A stretch of DNA of 64,000 nucleotides from positions 124,001-188,000 of the forward strand of contig NZ_WUMK01000002.1 of the NCBI RefSeq assembly GCF_009827055.1. Reading direction: 5' to 3'. Positions within the stretch are counted from its first letter, which is position 1. Each line of letters starts with the position of its first letter. The notes beneath the pieces were generated by a model. It saw nothing but the letters and a program-made list of their open reading frames with translations. It ran no database searches and was not told the DNA's origin. The DNA comes from Shinella kummerowiae (lineage in GTDB: Bacteria; Pseudomonadota; Alphaproteobacteria; Rhizobiales; Rhizobiaceae). Below are positions 1-9,094 of the stretch, piece by piece. The translations under genes and the position numbers were made by a program.

Positions 1-680
1 CACTGCGCCATCAGGTTCAGCTCGTTGAAGGTGATGAGGCGCTTCACCCGGTCGTCGATCTGCCATTTCTGCCGGCCGCCGACATCCGTTTCGCGGAAGA
101 ACTGCTTGCGCATGGCGGGATTGACCGTTTCGAGCGCCGTCGCGTCATAGGCGCCGGCCCGGGCGATCGCCAGGATCTTCGGGTCGATATCCGTCGCCAG
201 GATACGGAAGTCGTAGTCGGCGGCGTTCGGCATCAGCGAGAGCACGGTGAGCGCGATGGAGTACGGCTCCTGCCCGTCCGAACAGGCGGCCGACCAGATG
301 CGCACGCGGCCGCCATTGCGGGCCCGCGCCAGAAGGTCCGGCAGCACATCACTCTTCAGGTGGTCGAAATGGTGGTTCTCGCGGAAGAAGCGCGTGAAAT
401 TGGTCGTCAGATGCGACAGCATTTCCTTGCGCGGACCCGCACCCGCCGGCGACGACACCAGCTCGCAATATTCCTTGAACCCCTTGAGGCCGAGCTGGCG
501 GATGTGCTTCGACAGCCGCGAATAGACAAGCGAGGCCTTCGTCTCGTTGAGATAGATGCCGGCATCCGCATAGATCATGGCCGCAATCTCGGAGAGATCC
601 TTGCGCGTCAGCGGATATTCGCCGCTCGCCAGGCACTCGTCCGGAGACTGTCTCGTGTCGATGGCCGGGGAATAGGTCAT
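1..680 (-). CDS. cheR: Chemotaxis methyltransferase CheR, C-terminus cut by the window edge
   Basis: CheR uses S-adenosylmethionine to methylate glutamates on chemoreceptors during adaptation. About 226 N-terminal residues are visible. The all-helical N-terminal domain is followed by the Rossmann-type methyltransferase core, with the SAM-binding stretch WSAACSDGQEPYS and then ILATDID. I chose the ATG at 680 because it overlaps the cheW stop as ATGA, which implies translational coupling. The end of the gene lies to the left of the window, where rhizobial che operons continue with cheB. The family is clear; only the 3' end is missing. Confidence 0.95.
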   Translation of the reverse strand, partial: MTYSPAIDTRQSPDECLASGEYPLTRKDLSEIAAMIYADAGIYLNETKASLVYSRLSKHIRQLGLKGFKEYCELVSSPAGAGPRKEMLSHLTTNFTRFFRENHHFDHLKSDVLPDLLARARNGGRVRIWSAACSDGQEPYSIALTVLSLMPNAADYDFRILATDIDPKILAIARAGAYDATALETVNPAMRKQFFRETDVGGRQKWQIDDRVKRLITFNELNLMAQ

Positions 681-1141
681 GCGGCTTCACTTTCCGTATG
701 CGGGAAGAGGGAATCGAGTTCGATGAGGCAGATCATGCGACCTTCCATGGCGAGGATGCCGCGCGCGTAGCCCTTTTCCGCTTCGTTCGCGATATCCGGC
801 GTCGGCTGGATGTTCTCGTCGGTGACGGTGAGGATATCGGACACCGCATCGACCAGCAGGCCCACCACCTTCAGCCCGACCTGGGCGACGATGATGACGT
901 GACGGTCGGTCGGCTCCGCCGCCTTCATGCCGAGGCGTTGAGACAGGTCGACGATGGGCAGGACGGCGCCGCGCAGATTGATCATGCCGAGGACATAGGA
1001 TGGCGCGTGCGGCATCGCTGTCGCCGGGGTCCATCCACGGATTTCCCGAACCGACATGACGTTCACGCAGAACTCCTGGTCGGCGATCCTGAACGCGATC
1101 AGTTCGCGCCCGTGCATGATGTTCTTTCCTGCGTACGTCAT
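677..1141 (-). CDS. cheW: Chemotaxis coupling protein CheW
   Basis: CheW is the cytoplasmic scaffold that joins receptors to the kinase CheA. The product of 154 residues is one CheW domain (SH3-like beta barrels), with the typical segments VREIRGWTPAT and VLGMINLRGAVLPIVDL. The ATG at 1141 starts 4 bases after the cheA stop. An in-frame TTG at 1162 would overlap cheA and has no better ribosome site, so I prefer 1141. It sits between cheA and cheR as in the Sinorhizobium che operon. Confidence 0.95.
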   Translation of the reverse strand: MTYAGKNIMHGRELIAFRIADQEFCVNVMSVREIRGWTPATAMPHAPSYVLGMINLRGAVLPIVDLSQRLGMKAAEPTDRHVIIVAQVGLKVVGLLVDAVSDILTVTDENIQPTPDIANEAEKGYARGILAMEGRMICLIELDSLFPHTESEAA

Positions 1142-1145
1142 CGTC

Positions 1146-3431
1146 TCAACCGGTTGCAGCAAGCGAGATGTCTTGTCTCAGGGAATGGCCGCGCGATGCC
1201 GCGACCACTGCGTCGACGTCCAGGATGAGAGCCACACGACCGTCGCCGAGAATGGTCGCGGCTGCGATGCCCGGAACGTGCGTGTAGTTCGCCTCAAGGC
1301 TCTTGATGACGACCTGGCGCTGGCCCTGGATCGCATCGACCATGAGCGCGCGCTGGCCGCCGCCTTCCGATTCGACGAGAAGTGCCACGCCATCCATCGG
1401 GTTGGCCTGGATGTTGCGGAAGTTGAGGATCCGGCCGACATCCACCAGCGGGCAGAAGGAGTTGCGGATCGAGATGAGCCGTTGCGAGGCGCCGAAGGAG
1501 TGGATGGCGGAGGCTTCCGGCTGGAGCGTCTCGACGATGGCCGTCAGCGGCACGACGAGCGTCTGGCCGGCGACCGTGACCACCATGCCGTCGAGAACGG
1601 CGAGCGTCAGCGGCAGGCTCATGGTGAAGACGGAGCCCTGGCCGGGCTTCGACGAGATCGAGATGCGGCCGCCGAGCGCCTGGATCGAGCGCTTGACCAC
1701 GTCCATGCCGACACCGCGGCCGGACAGGTCCGAGACCTTGTCGGCGGTGGAGAAGCCGGCGTGGAAGATCAGGTTGTCGATTTCCTCGTCCGACAGGTTC
1801 GCATCGGCCGCGATGAGATCGTTGTCGATGGCCTTCTGGCGCACCTTCTCGCGGTTGATGCCGGCGCCGTCGTCGGCAAGCTCGATGACGATGCGGCCGG
1901 AACGGTGTTTTGCCGTCAGGCGAACCGTGCCTTCCGGGTTCTTGCCAAGCGCCTCGCGCTTCTCCGGCATTTCGAGGCCGTGGTCGACCGCGTTGCGGAT
2001 CATATGCGTCAGCGGCTCGGCGAGCTTGTCGATGACGGTCTTGTCGACTTCGGTGTTCTCGCCTTCCGTGATGAGACGGACCGACTTGCCGGTGATGTCG
2101 GCGATTTCGCGGACGGTGCGGGCCATGCGCTGGAAGACCGGCTTCACCGGCTGCGCGCGGATCGCCATCACCGAATCCTGGATCTCGCGGGTGAGCTGCT
2201 GCAGCTCCTCGAGGCCCATATTGATAGAGGACGTGCCGTTGCTGTCGTTCTCGACGACGCTCTGCGAGAGCATCGCCTGGTTGATGACCAGCTCACCGAC
2301 GAGGTTGATCAGGCGGTCGACGCGGTCGAGGTCGACGCGGATGGTCTGGCCGGCGGCGGCAGCCTGGTTGGCCTGTGCGGCGCTTGCAGCCGATGCGGCG
2401 GCAGCGGCCTTGGCATTGTCGGCGGCGCGGCTTGCGACCTGCGCGACCTTGCTTGCGGTTTCCGCGGCGGCAACGGCGGCCGCGGCATCGCTTTCGATGA
2501 CTGCGGGCTCATCCTCGGCGGCGACGGAGCCGCCATCGTCAAGGATCGACAGGTCGAACGGTACGGGCTGCATCGGCAGCTCTTCGTCATCCGTCGCCTC
2601 GCTGACGACGTCTTCCTCGATGGTATGGATGTCGAGGTCGCAATCCCATTCGGCAAATTCGAAGACGGAGCGCACACCATCCTCGCCCTTGTCGGTCGTG
2701 ACCGAGATCTTCCAGGAGAAGTAGGCCTCCTCCGGGTTCATCTTGTCGAGCGTCGGCAAGGCATCCATGTCGCAGTAGACGCTCATCTCGCCGAGGCGGG
2801 AAAGGTCGCGCAGCAGCAGCACGGCCTCATTGCCCTTGGCGTAGAGGTCCTTCTTCGGCTTGAAGAGGATCTGGCAGGTCGGAACGTAGTGCGCAGCCGG
2901 CTCCTCGTCGAAATCGCCGAACGAGAACGGGATCGGCTGAAACCCTTCGTCGTTGACCGCCGGCTTTTCCACGACCGGCGCAGGTGCGGCCGCCTTGGGA
3001 GCAGCGGCTGCAGGTTTGGGCGCAGGCGCTTCGGTGGCGGCCGGCGTTTCGCCGTTCGCCAGCGCTTCGAGTTCGCGGATCAAGGTGCGGCTGCGGGCCT
3101 CGTCGACGCTTCCGCCGTCGCGCGCCGCATTGGTCAGGTCCGCCAAGACGTCGGCGGACTTGAGCATGACCTTCAGGACGTCCTGGGTCGGCTCCAGCTT
3201 GTTGGATCGAACGCAATCCAGTGTCGTTTCGAACACATGGGCGAAGGAAACGAGGTCATCGAGGCCGAATGCACCGGCACCGCCCTTGATCGAATGCACG
3301 GCACGGAACACGGCGTTGACCGTTTCCGGGTCGCGATCCCCGTCGTTCAGCTTCAAGAGACCGGATTCCAGTTCGGCGAGCTGCTCCTCGCATTCCTGGA
3401 AGAAGATCTCTTTGATTTCGTTCATATCCAT
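1146..3431 (-). CDS. cheA: Chemotaxis sensor kinase CheA
   Basis: CheA autophosphorylates in response to receptor state and passes phosphate to CheY and CheB. The 761-residue product has an N-terminal HPt domain with phosphoacceptor His46 (AVHSIKGGAGAFG). A second region around 180-260 follows, probably response-regulator binding, then a long Ala-rich linker (about 285-350). Next come the dimerisation helices, the GHKL ATPase domain with N box HMIRNAVDHGLE near residue 474 and G box GRGVGMDVV, and a C-terminal CheW-like domain. It is translated after cheY1 across a 23-base gap. An in-frame ATG two codons downstream is an alternative start. Confidence 0.97.
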   Translation of the reverse strand: MDMNEIKEIFFQECEEQLAELESGLLKLNDGDRDPETVNAVFRAVHSIKGGAGAFGLDDLVSFAHVFETTLDCVRSNKLEPTQDVLKVMLKSADVLADLTNAARDGGSVDEARSRTLIRELEALANGETPAATEAPAPKPAAAAPKAAAPAPVVEKPAVNDEGFQPIPFSFGDFDEEPAAHYVPTCQILFKPKKDLYAKGNEAVLLLRDLSRLGEMSVYCDMDALPTLDKMNPEEAYFSWKISVTTDKGEDGVRSVFEFAEWDCDLDIHTIEEDVVSEATDDEELPMQPVPFDLSILDDGGSVAAEDEPAVIESDAAAAVAAAETASKVAQVASRAADNAKAAAAASAASAAQANQAAAAGQTIRVDLDRVDRLINLVGELVINQAMLSQSVVENDSNGTSSINMGLEELQQLTREIQDSVMAIRAQPVKPVFQRMARTVREIADITGKSVRLITEGENTEVDKTVIDKLAEPLTHMIRNAVDHGLEMPEKREALGKNPEGTVRLTAKHRSGRIVIELADDGAGINREKVRQKAIDNDLIAADANLSDEEIDNLIFHAGFSTADKVSDLSGRGVGMDVVKRSIQALGGRISISSKPGQGSVFTMSLPLTLAVLDGMVVTVAGQTLVVPLTAIVETLQPEASAIHSFGASQRLISIRNSFCPLVDVGRILNFRNIQANPMDGVALLVESEGGGQRALMVDAIQGQRQVVIKSLEANYTHVPGIAAATILGDGRVALILDVDAVVAASRGHSLRQDISLAATG

Positions 3432-3454
3432 CGGGAGAATCCTGGACTAGTGAA

Positions 3455-3820
3455 TTAGGCGGTTACGCGCTCGATTGCGTCGATCAGCTTGGTCGGATCG
3501 AAAGGCTTGACGATCCAGCCCGTGGCGCCAGCCTGGCGGGCACGGTTCTTCTTCTCGGCATCGCTTTCGGTGGTCAGAACCAGGATCGGGATCGCGCGGT
3601 ACTTCTCGTTGCGACGCACACCCTCGATGAAGCCGAAGCCATCGAGGCGCGGCATGTTGATGTCGGTGACGATGACATCGGGGTTGGCGTTTTCGAGGAC
3701 TTCCAGGCCCTCGATGCCGTCTTCGGCCTGGATGGTTTCGAAGCCTGCATTGTTGAGGGTCACCAGAAGCATGTTCCGGATTGTCCGGGAATCATCCACG
3801 GTGAGGACTTTTTTCTTCAT
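3455..3820 (-). CDS. cheY1: Chemotaxis response regulator CheY (CheY1 position)
   Basis: Single-domain receiver of 121 residues. The acidic pocket Asp9/Asp10, phosphoacceptor Asp53, Thr83 and Lys105 are all present, and there is no output domain. In rhizobia with two CheY proteins, the copy next to cheA is CheY1. It does not slow the motor directly but drains phosphate from CheY2-P through CheA; that role is inferred from gene position. The ATG overlaps the cheS stop as ATGA, so the two are probably translationally coupled. Confidence 0.93.
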   Translation of the reverse strand: MKKKVLTVDDSRTIRNMLLVTLNNAGFETIQAEDGIEGLEVLENANPDVIVTDINMPRLDGFGFIEGVRRNEKYRAIPILVLTTESDAEKKNRARQAGATGWIVKPFDPTKLIDAIERVTA

Positions 3821-4116
3821 TGCCGAATCTCCTGTGCCAGCAAGTGATCAATGTTCACGCCGATAAGTTGCATTGTCTTCATGAAAGGGTCGGAAACCTT
3901 GCCGAAGGTGAAAGGCTGCTTGTCCTCTTCCCAGCTCTTGGCGCCCGCCATCAGCACCTGGGCACAGAGCGCGCCGACCCGCTCGACCGCCGAAGCATCG
4001 ATGACGAGCGGATTGCCCTTGAGGCCCATGAGCTGGGTGTGCAGCGCCGTCGCCTCGTTGAGATCGAGAACGGGGGCAAGGCTTAAACTTTTCTGAGCGG
4101 CTTTCTTGCTCGCCAT
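3817..4116 (-). CDS. cheS: STAS-like chemotaxis protein CheS
   Basis: Small protein of 99 residues with an STAS/anti-sigma-antagonist-like pattern: PLVIDASAVERVGALCAQVL is the usual strand-helix element. It lies between icpA and cheY1, the position of S. meliloti cheS (orf2). The known CheS binds CheA and speeds dephosphorylation of CheY1-P. The start at 4116 is chosen for its AAGGAA ribosome site about 9 bases upstream; a longer frame reaches 4221 but adds only non-domain sequence. Identity rests on position, size and fold rather than an alignment. Confidence 0.85.
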   Translation of the reverse strand: MASKKAAQKSLSLAPVLDLNEATALHTQLMGLKGNPLVIDASAVERVGALCAQVLMAGAKSWEEDKQPFTFGKVSDPFMKTMQLIGVNIDHLLAQEIRQ

Positions 4117-4245
4117 TACCGGGTTCCTTGTCTGCGTCTGTCCAAAATCATCGTTGCCCTGTTCGGCGCCGCGCGCGGATGGCTTTCTTCCGAAAGCCGG
4201 CTGCGTGCCGTCGAGAACCAATGCCGGGGTTGCGTGTTCGTCATC

Positions 4246-5847
4246 TCAGCCTCCAAAACCGACGGCGCGCGCCGAGAGGAAATCGAGCGGGGACGCCTGC
4301 GCTTCGCTGCGATCGGCCGGCACGCGCTGTTCCGTCGATGCCGGGCGGCCCGGACGCCGAAAGTCGCGGCTTGAGGAAACATGGAACTCCCGGATGGTCC
4401 GACCGAGTTCGAGAATGACGCTATGCAGATCGCTGCCCGTCTCGCCGAGGCGGCCTGCATCGGAAGCGTCCGCCTCGAGTGCGCGGCCGACACGGCCGAT
4501 ATCGGCAGTCACACCGCCGAGCCCATCCACGTCGACGGCGCTTTCGCGCACGATGCCGGTGATCGCGTCGTTGATGCCTTCGACCTGGCGCACGATGTTG
4601 CCGATTGCGTCCTGAGTGCGGTGGACGTGCTCGACGCCGGTTTCGACCTGCGACTTGGTGCTGGTGACGAGCTGCTTGATCTCACGTGCCGCATCCGCCG
4701 ATCGCTGCGCAAGGGCCCGTACTTCCTGTGCAACGACCGCAAAACCGCGGCCGCTGTCGCCGGCCCGCGCGGCCTCGATGCCGGCATTGAGCGCCAGGAG
4801 GTTCGTCTGGAAGGCGATTTCGTCGATCACCCCGATGATCTGGCCGATCTTTTCCGCCGAAGCCTCGATATCGGCCATGGCCGACATGGCTTCGCCGACG
4901 ATATTGCCGCTCTGGGTCACGGATTGCTGCGTGCTGGCGGCGGCCGATTGGGCCTTGCGGGTTTCGGCGAGTGTCTGGCGGACGCGTTCGACAAGGGTGC
5001 CCAGGGCATTCGCCGTCTCGATCAGGTTCGCCGACTGCTCGACAGAGCGGGCCGACAGCGCGCCGGCACCCGAGGCAAGCGTGCCGACAAGGCGGTCGCT
5101 TTCCGTCGCGCGGTCGGCTGCCGATGCGAGGCGGGACTGGATTTCGTCGAGTGCGCCGTTCAGCGTCTCGGCAAGATCGCGCCAGGCATCAGGCATCTCG
5201 CCGGAAACACGCTGGGTAAAATCGAACTGCGAGAGGCCGCGGATCGTGTCACCGAACACACGGTCGAGTTCGGCACGATCCTCCCGGCGCTGTTCGCCGA
5301 GCGCCCGCTGGTGAGCGTGGCGCAATTCGTTGAAGCGCAACGAGACGCCGATCTCCATGTCGACCATCGCGGTACGCAGGAAGGCGGAAACGAGGTCGGT
5401 CAGTTCCTTGCGGCGCGCCTTGCCGGATCCGGAAAAGATGGATTTCGGCCAATATTCCTCGATCAGGCCGCTGACGACCGTTTCGACGACGACCGAATGG
5501 CCGGCGATGCGCCAGCGCGGATCGAGCCCCATCTGGCTTTCGCTGTCGGAGAGGACTTTGACCCGCTCGGCATAGAGCGCATCGAACCGCGCATCGGTCA
5601 GCACGCTCCAGTGGGAACTCTGGAGGTCATGCAGGCGGTCGATCTGGCGCTCGCTCTGGAAATGACGCGCGGCATCGGGAAAGGTCTGGAAACGCTGGAA
5701 GAGATCACGAAGCGCCGTTTCGACGTGCCGTTCGAGCGTCTGGCGATGCCGGCGGAGCGTATCGCCCTGGCTGCTTTCGACGCCGGCAAAGCGCAAACGG
5801 TCGCGCAGGCTGGTTGCCTGTCCCGCTCGGGCCTGTTCTGCTGGCAT
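4246..5847 (-). CDS. icpA: Soluble globin-like chemoreceptor IcpA
   Basis: Cytoplasmic methyl-accepting protein of 533 residues with no transmembrane segment. Residues 1-170 resemble the protoglobin domain of HemAT-type sensors ([13 protein letters not shown] near 105-117). A HAMP-like stretch follows, then the receptor signalling domain with the canonical tip [35 protein letters not shown]. The residue aligned with the haem-ligating proximal histidine of HemAT appears to be Glu103, so haem binding is doubtful. It is the first gene of the che operon, as in S. meliloti. The start at 5847 has AGGA just upstream; a GTG a few codons earlier is possible. Confidence 0.88.
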   Translation of the reverse strand: MPAEQARAGQATSLRDRLRFAGVESSQGDTLRRHRQTLERHVETALRDLFQRFQTFPDAARHFQSERQIDRLHDLQSSHWSVLTDARFDALYAERVKVLSDSESQMGLDPRWRIAGHSVVVETVVSGLIEEYWPKSIFSGSGKARRKELTDLVSAFLRTAMVDMEIGVSLRFNELRHAHQRALGEQRREDRAELDRVFGDTIRGLSQFDFTQRVSGEMPDAWRDLAETLNGALDEIQSRLASAADRATESDRLVGTLASGAGALSARSVEQSANLIETANALGTLVERVRQTLAETRKAQSAAASTQQSVTQSGNIVGEAMSAMADIEASAEKIGQIIGVIDEIAFQTNLLALNAGIEAARAGDSGRGFAVVAQEVRALAQRSADAAREIKQLVTSTKSQVETGVEHVHRTQDAIGNIVRQVEGINDAITGIVRESAVDVDGLGGVTADIGRVGRALEADASDAGRLGETGSDLHSVILELGRTIREFHVSSSRDFRRPGRPASTEQRVPADRSEAQASPLDFLSARAVGFGG

Positions 5848-6264
5848 TTCCTGCACCAAATCGCTCCCAAAGCAACAATGCCGGGCCACCCGAAACGGGT
5901 GACCGACTGAATTCTCGCATGGAGGAGAGGTTGGCTGGCCGGCCGTGCTCAAAGGGGAGTGTGTGCCGGCAAACCGGCGCACGCGATGCCACCCGTCGAT
6001 CCATGATCAAATTCGGTGAAACTCGAATACCGGTTCAAATCCGGTACGGCGGGTCGGCATCATGCCTGGGTGAGAAACGGAGAATTTCCCATTCCGACGC
6101 GTAGTTCAATGTTTATGGTTAATTCCTTGCCTGAAGGTTAATAGTTCATAGCTTGCTTATGGCATTGCTAAAATTAACCGGAACCGCCGTAACGTCAGCT
6201 ACACGCAAGCTCGCGCGCGTAGGGTCTGGCCATGAACTGACAATGAGGTCAGGGGGAAAGAGCA
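5848..6264. other. Intergenic region upstream of icpA
   Basis: About 417 bases between icpA (minus) and the small plus-strand ORF at 6265. It must carry the che operon promoter if icpA is the first gene. The stretch from about 6100 to 6180 is visibly AT-rich. I found no confident -35/-10 pair, RNA gene or repeat. Confidence 0.5.
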
Positions 6265-6378
6265 ATGATTGTTCTGGCATTGGGCGCGACCGTGATTGCT
6301 TCCGCAACACTCGCCGCCATCTATCTTCTTCTTGATATCGAAGCGGCGCGCGCGCTAGCCAAGGCCCGCGTTTTCTGA
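6265..6378 (+). CDS. Possible 37-residue single-pass membrane microprotein
   Basis: Short frame with ATG at 6265, preceded 4-13 bases upstream by a strong purine-rich ribosome site (AGGGGGAAAG). The product begins MIVLALGATVIASATLAAIY, a hydrophobic segment long enough to span the membrane, and ends with a short charged helix (DIEAARALAKARVF). It stops 19 bases before the end of convergent rhaK. I recognise no family. The ribosome site and membrane pattern make it more than random, but such short frames are uncertain. Confidence 0.5.
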   Translation: MIVLALGATVIASATLAAIYLLLDIEAARALAKARVF

Positions 6379-6397
6379 GCATGGCGGCTAACGGGTT

Positions 6398-7768
6398 CTA
6401 CCCTTGCCCGGCGAGCAAGCGCCAGCGCGCGGCGTAACCCGCCGCTCCCATCGGCAATTCTTCCGCAATAGATACAAGCACCGGCTCGGGTGCCCTGCCC
6501 GCCGCAAGGCAGGCGGCACCGATGCTCGTGCCGGTCGCGCTGCCACCGGCCAGCACCGGGCGATCTATCGCCACCTTCAGCATCATCAGGAATGCCGTGT
6601 TGGCAGCAAAAGGGCCTTCGACGATGGTCGGTCCTTCCGCGCCGATCAGCTCGAGGCAGGTCGCGGTCATCAGGGCAAGGTGGAAGGCGATGACGGCCTG
6701 CGCGGCATCCTCGCTCAAATCCGTGCGGGGCACAGTCCACGTCGCTTTGTGGCCAGGGAACGGCCCGGATTCTTCCGGCAGCGACGGCAGCAGCATGGCG
6801 CCACGCTCCAGCACCTCGGCTACAGCCGCAGCCGGCAGGTCGCCCGACTTACCGCCGAGCAGCGAGAAGGCCCGACCACCCATGAAGCGCGACGACGGCA
6901 CCGGGTCCCCCAGCGCGTTGACGTTGATCAGCGTGTCCCTCGCCTCGTCCAGCGTAACGGACCGCGCGCCGATCGCCATCACCACGACCCAGGTGCCGGT
7001 GGAGACGACTGCGTAGGGCGCCTTTCGCGTCAGCACGTAGGGCAGCAGAGAGGCGTTGGAATCGTGGATGCCGCAATGAACGGGAACATCGGGACGCAGG
7101 CCGGTCGCCGCCGCGATATCCGGACGGATCGGGCCGAGCACGTCACTCGCTTTCCGCACCGGCGGCATAAGGCTCGTCCAACCCTGCCCCTCGACCAGGC
7201 TGGAGAAGCGTCCGTTGCGTGGTTCCCAAAGGTCGGCATGGCAGCCGAGTGACGTCACCTCGCTCGCGGCGATGCCCGTGAGGCGGAAGGTCCAGTATTG
7301 CGCATACATCAGGATGTGGCGGGCCTTCGCGAAGGCCTCGGGGAAACGCTTCGACTGCCAGTAGATTTGCAGGCCGGCATTGAGGCCCATCGGCATGATC
7401 GGGGTGCCGCTTTCGGCAAAGCGCGGGCGGGCGGCGCGATACGCGTCGGCAAGCGCCTGTGGTCCGTCATGTTCGTAATCGAGCACCGGCAGCACAAGGT
7501 CGCCATCCTCACCGACCAGTGCGGCGGTGGCGCCATGGGTGGTGACGGAGATCGCGTCGATCGGACGCTCTCGATTGAGCGCACCCAGACTTTCGACGAT
7601 GAAGGCCCAGAGCTTTTCCGTGTCGAAATGCGGATAGGGCGCCGTAGTCACCACGCTGTTCGGCATGGTGCGGGCGGCGATCTCCTGAAAGCTTTCACCA
7701 TCGACGAGCACGACCTTGGCATTCGTCTTGCCGATATCGACGACGGCAATGGTTTTCGGCGCGGTCAT
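6398..7768 (-). CDS. rhaK: L-rhamnose/rhamnulose kinase, FGGY family (RhaK)
   Basis: FGGY-type carbohydrate kinase of 456 residues. The N-terminal phosphate-1 motif VVDIGKTNAKVVLVD and the mid-protein HDSNASLLPY and STGTWVVVMA segments mark the two RNase-H-like lobes. It is the last gene of the rhaRSTPQUK order known from Rhizobium leguminosarum, where RhaK phosphorylates the sugar and is also needed for ABC uptake. The ATG at 7768 follows the rhaU stop by 4 bases. No obvious terminator is seen downstream. Confidence 0.93.
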   Translation of the reverse strand: MTAPKTIAVVDIGKTNAKVVLVDGESFQEIAARTMPNSVVTTAPYPHFDTEKLWAFIVESLGALNRERPIDAISVTTHGATAALVGEDGDLVLPVLDYEHDGPQALADAYRAARPRFAESGTPIMPMGLNAGLQIYWQSKRFPEAFAKARHILMYAQYWTFRLTGIAASEVTSLGCHADLWEPRNGRFSSLVEGQGWTSLMPPVRKASDVLGPIRPDIAAATGLRPDVPVHCGIHDSNASLLPYVLTRKAPYAVVSTGTWVVVMAIGARSVTLDEARDTLINVNALGDPVPSSRFMGGRAFSLLGGKSGDLPAAAVAEVLERGAMLLPSLPEESGPFPGHKATWTVPRTDLSEDAAQAVIAFHLALMTATCLELIGAEGPTIVEGPFAANTAFLMMLKVAIDRPVLAGGSATGTSIGAACLAAGRAPEPVLVSIAEELPMGAAGYAARWRLLAGQG

Positions 7769-7772
7769 CGGG

Positions 7773-8087
7773 TCAGTCCATGTGGAAGACGGTGACGAGC
7801 GGCACCGCGACAGGCTCGTTGTCCGGCTTCGTCTCCATGATGTCAGCCATGTGTGCCCACCAACGCTTCATCACGGGATGGTCCGGCAGGTCCGCCATGG
7901 TGTGGTCCTCGCGCCGCCAGAGCACGCCGAAGAGCAGGTTCGTCTCTTCGTCGAGATGGATGGAGTAGTCCGAGACGCCGGCTTCCTTCAACAGCGCGGA
8001 AAGCTCCGGCCAGATCGCATCATGCCGCGCCTTGTATTCTCCCGAACAGCCGGGGTTGAGCCGCATGCGAAACGCGTATTTCTGCAT
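7773..8087 (-). CDS. rhaU: L-rhamnose mutarotase (RhaU/RhaM)
   Basis: Small alpha/beta protein of 104 residues in the rhamnose mutarotase family, which interconverts alpha and beta anomers of L-rhamnose. Typical features are [10 protein letters not shown] at the N-terminus, [14 protein letters not shown] in the centre and the Trp-rich [15 protein letters not shown] near the end. I place the start at the ATG at 8087, two bases after the rhaQ stop. An in-frame TTG at 8093 overlaps rhaQ and lies close to AGGAG, so it could also be used. Confidence 0.93.
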   Translation of the reverse strand: MQKYAFRMRLNPGCSGEYKARHDAIWPELSALLKEAGVSDYSIHLDEETNLLFGVLWRREDHTMADLPDHPVMKRWWAHMADIMETKPDNEPVAVPLVTVFHMD

Positions 8088-8089
8088 GG

Positions 8090-9094
8090 TCAATGGCTCC
8101 TGCGGCCGCGAAAGCGCCGGTAGAGGATCGGCAGCGCGATGACGGAGATCAACAACAGACCGATGAAGATGGACATGACGATGCCCGGTACGTTGAGCAG
8201 GCCGAAGCCGAAGGTCACCATGCCCATGATGAGCGCTGCCAGCACGACACCCGGAATGGTGCCCGAGCCACCCAGGATGTTTACGCCGCCGAGCACGACC
8301 ATCGTCACCACTTCCAGCTCCCAGCCCATGGCGATGGAGGGCCGCGTCGAGCCGAGGCGCGCGGTCAGGCAGATCGAGGCGATCGCCGCCATCAGGCCGG
8401 TCAGGAGAAAGAGCACGAACTTGACGCGGCCGACCCGCACGCCGGAGAAAAGTGCTGCCGTCTGGTTGTTGCCGATCGCATAGATCGTCCGGCCAAAACT
8501 CGTCCTATGCAGCACGACGCCATAGATGACCGCGAGGACCACGAAGAGGCAGAGTTCGAAGGAGAAGACCCACCAGACGTAGCCTTGGCCGAACCAGGAG
8601 AAACTTTCCGGGTAGCCGGTAAACGCCTTGTCGCCGAGGATGACGAAGGAGAGGCCGCGGAAGAGGCTCATCGTGCCGATGGTGACGACGATGGACGGCA
8701 GGCCGAGACCGGTGACGAGCAGGCCGTTGAAGGCGCCGCAGAGAAGACCGGTGGCGAGGCCGACCATGACCAAGGCCGGCGTATCGAAACCGAGCTGTAC
8801 GGCGTAGCCCATCGCGGTGGAGGTGAGCGCGATGATCGAGGCGACGGAAAGGTCGATCTCGCCGGAAATGATGACGAGCGCCATGGCAAAGGCGATCATC
8901 GCCTTTTCGGTGAAGTTGAAGGTGGCGTCCGACAGGTTCCACGGGTCAAGGAAATAGGGCGAGGCGAAGGAGTTGACGAGGAAGATCGCCAGCGCCACGG
9001 CGACCAGCAGCGTCTCCCAGCTCTTCACCAGCCGCGCGCCGCGGCCTTCCAGCCGGTCGGGAATGTGGCGCGCCACCATCTGGGTCTCAGCCAT
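8090..9094 (-). CDS. rhaQ: Rhamnose ABC transporter permease RhaQ
   Basis: Sugar ABC permease of the RbsC/XylH class, 334 residues with about nine or ten hydrophobic segments. It carries the class signature [20 protein letters not shown] near residues 75-95 and the cytoplasmic loop contacting the ATPase. It pairs with RhaP as the second membrane subunit. The ATG at 9094 overlaps the end of rhaP by 8 bases and has GGAGG about 8 bases upstream; a longer frame reaches 9151. Confidence 0.92.
   Translation of the reverse strand: MAETQMVARHIPDRLEGRGARLVKSWETLLVAVALAIFLVNSFASPYFLDPWNLSDATFNFTEKAMIAFAMALVIISGEIDLSVASIIALTSTAMGYAVQLGFDTPALVMVGLATGLLCGAFNGLLVTGLGLPSIVVTIGTMSLFRGLSFVILGDKAFTGYPESFSWFGQGYVWWVFSFELCLFVVLAVIYGVVLHRTSFGRTIYAIGNNQTAALFSGVRVGRVKFVLFLLTGLMAAIASICLTARLGSTRPSIAMGWELEVVTMVVLGGVNILGGSGTIPGVVLAALIMGMVTFGFGLLNVPGIVMSIFIGLLLISVIALPILYRRFRGRRSH

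Noticed and set aside
1056-3458. Plus-strand frame of 800 codons
   Set aside because: Antisense to cheA, whose domains and motifs are unambiguous.
6003-6104. Short plus-strand frame with ATG at 6003
   Set aside because: No ribosome site, no hydrophobic or domain pattern; probably chance within the che leader.
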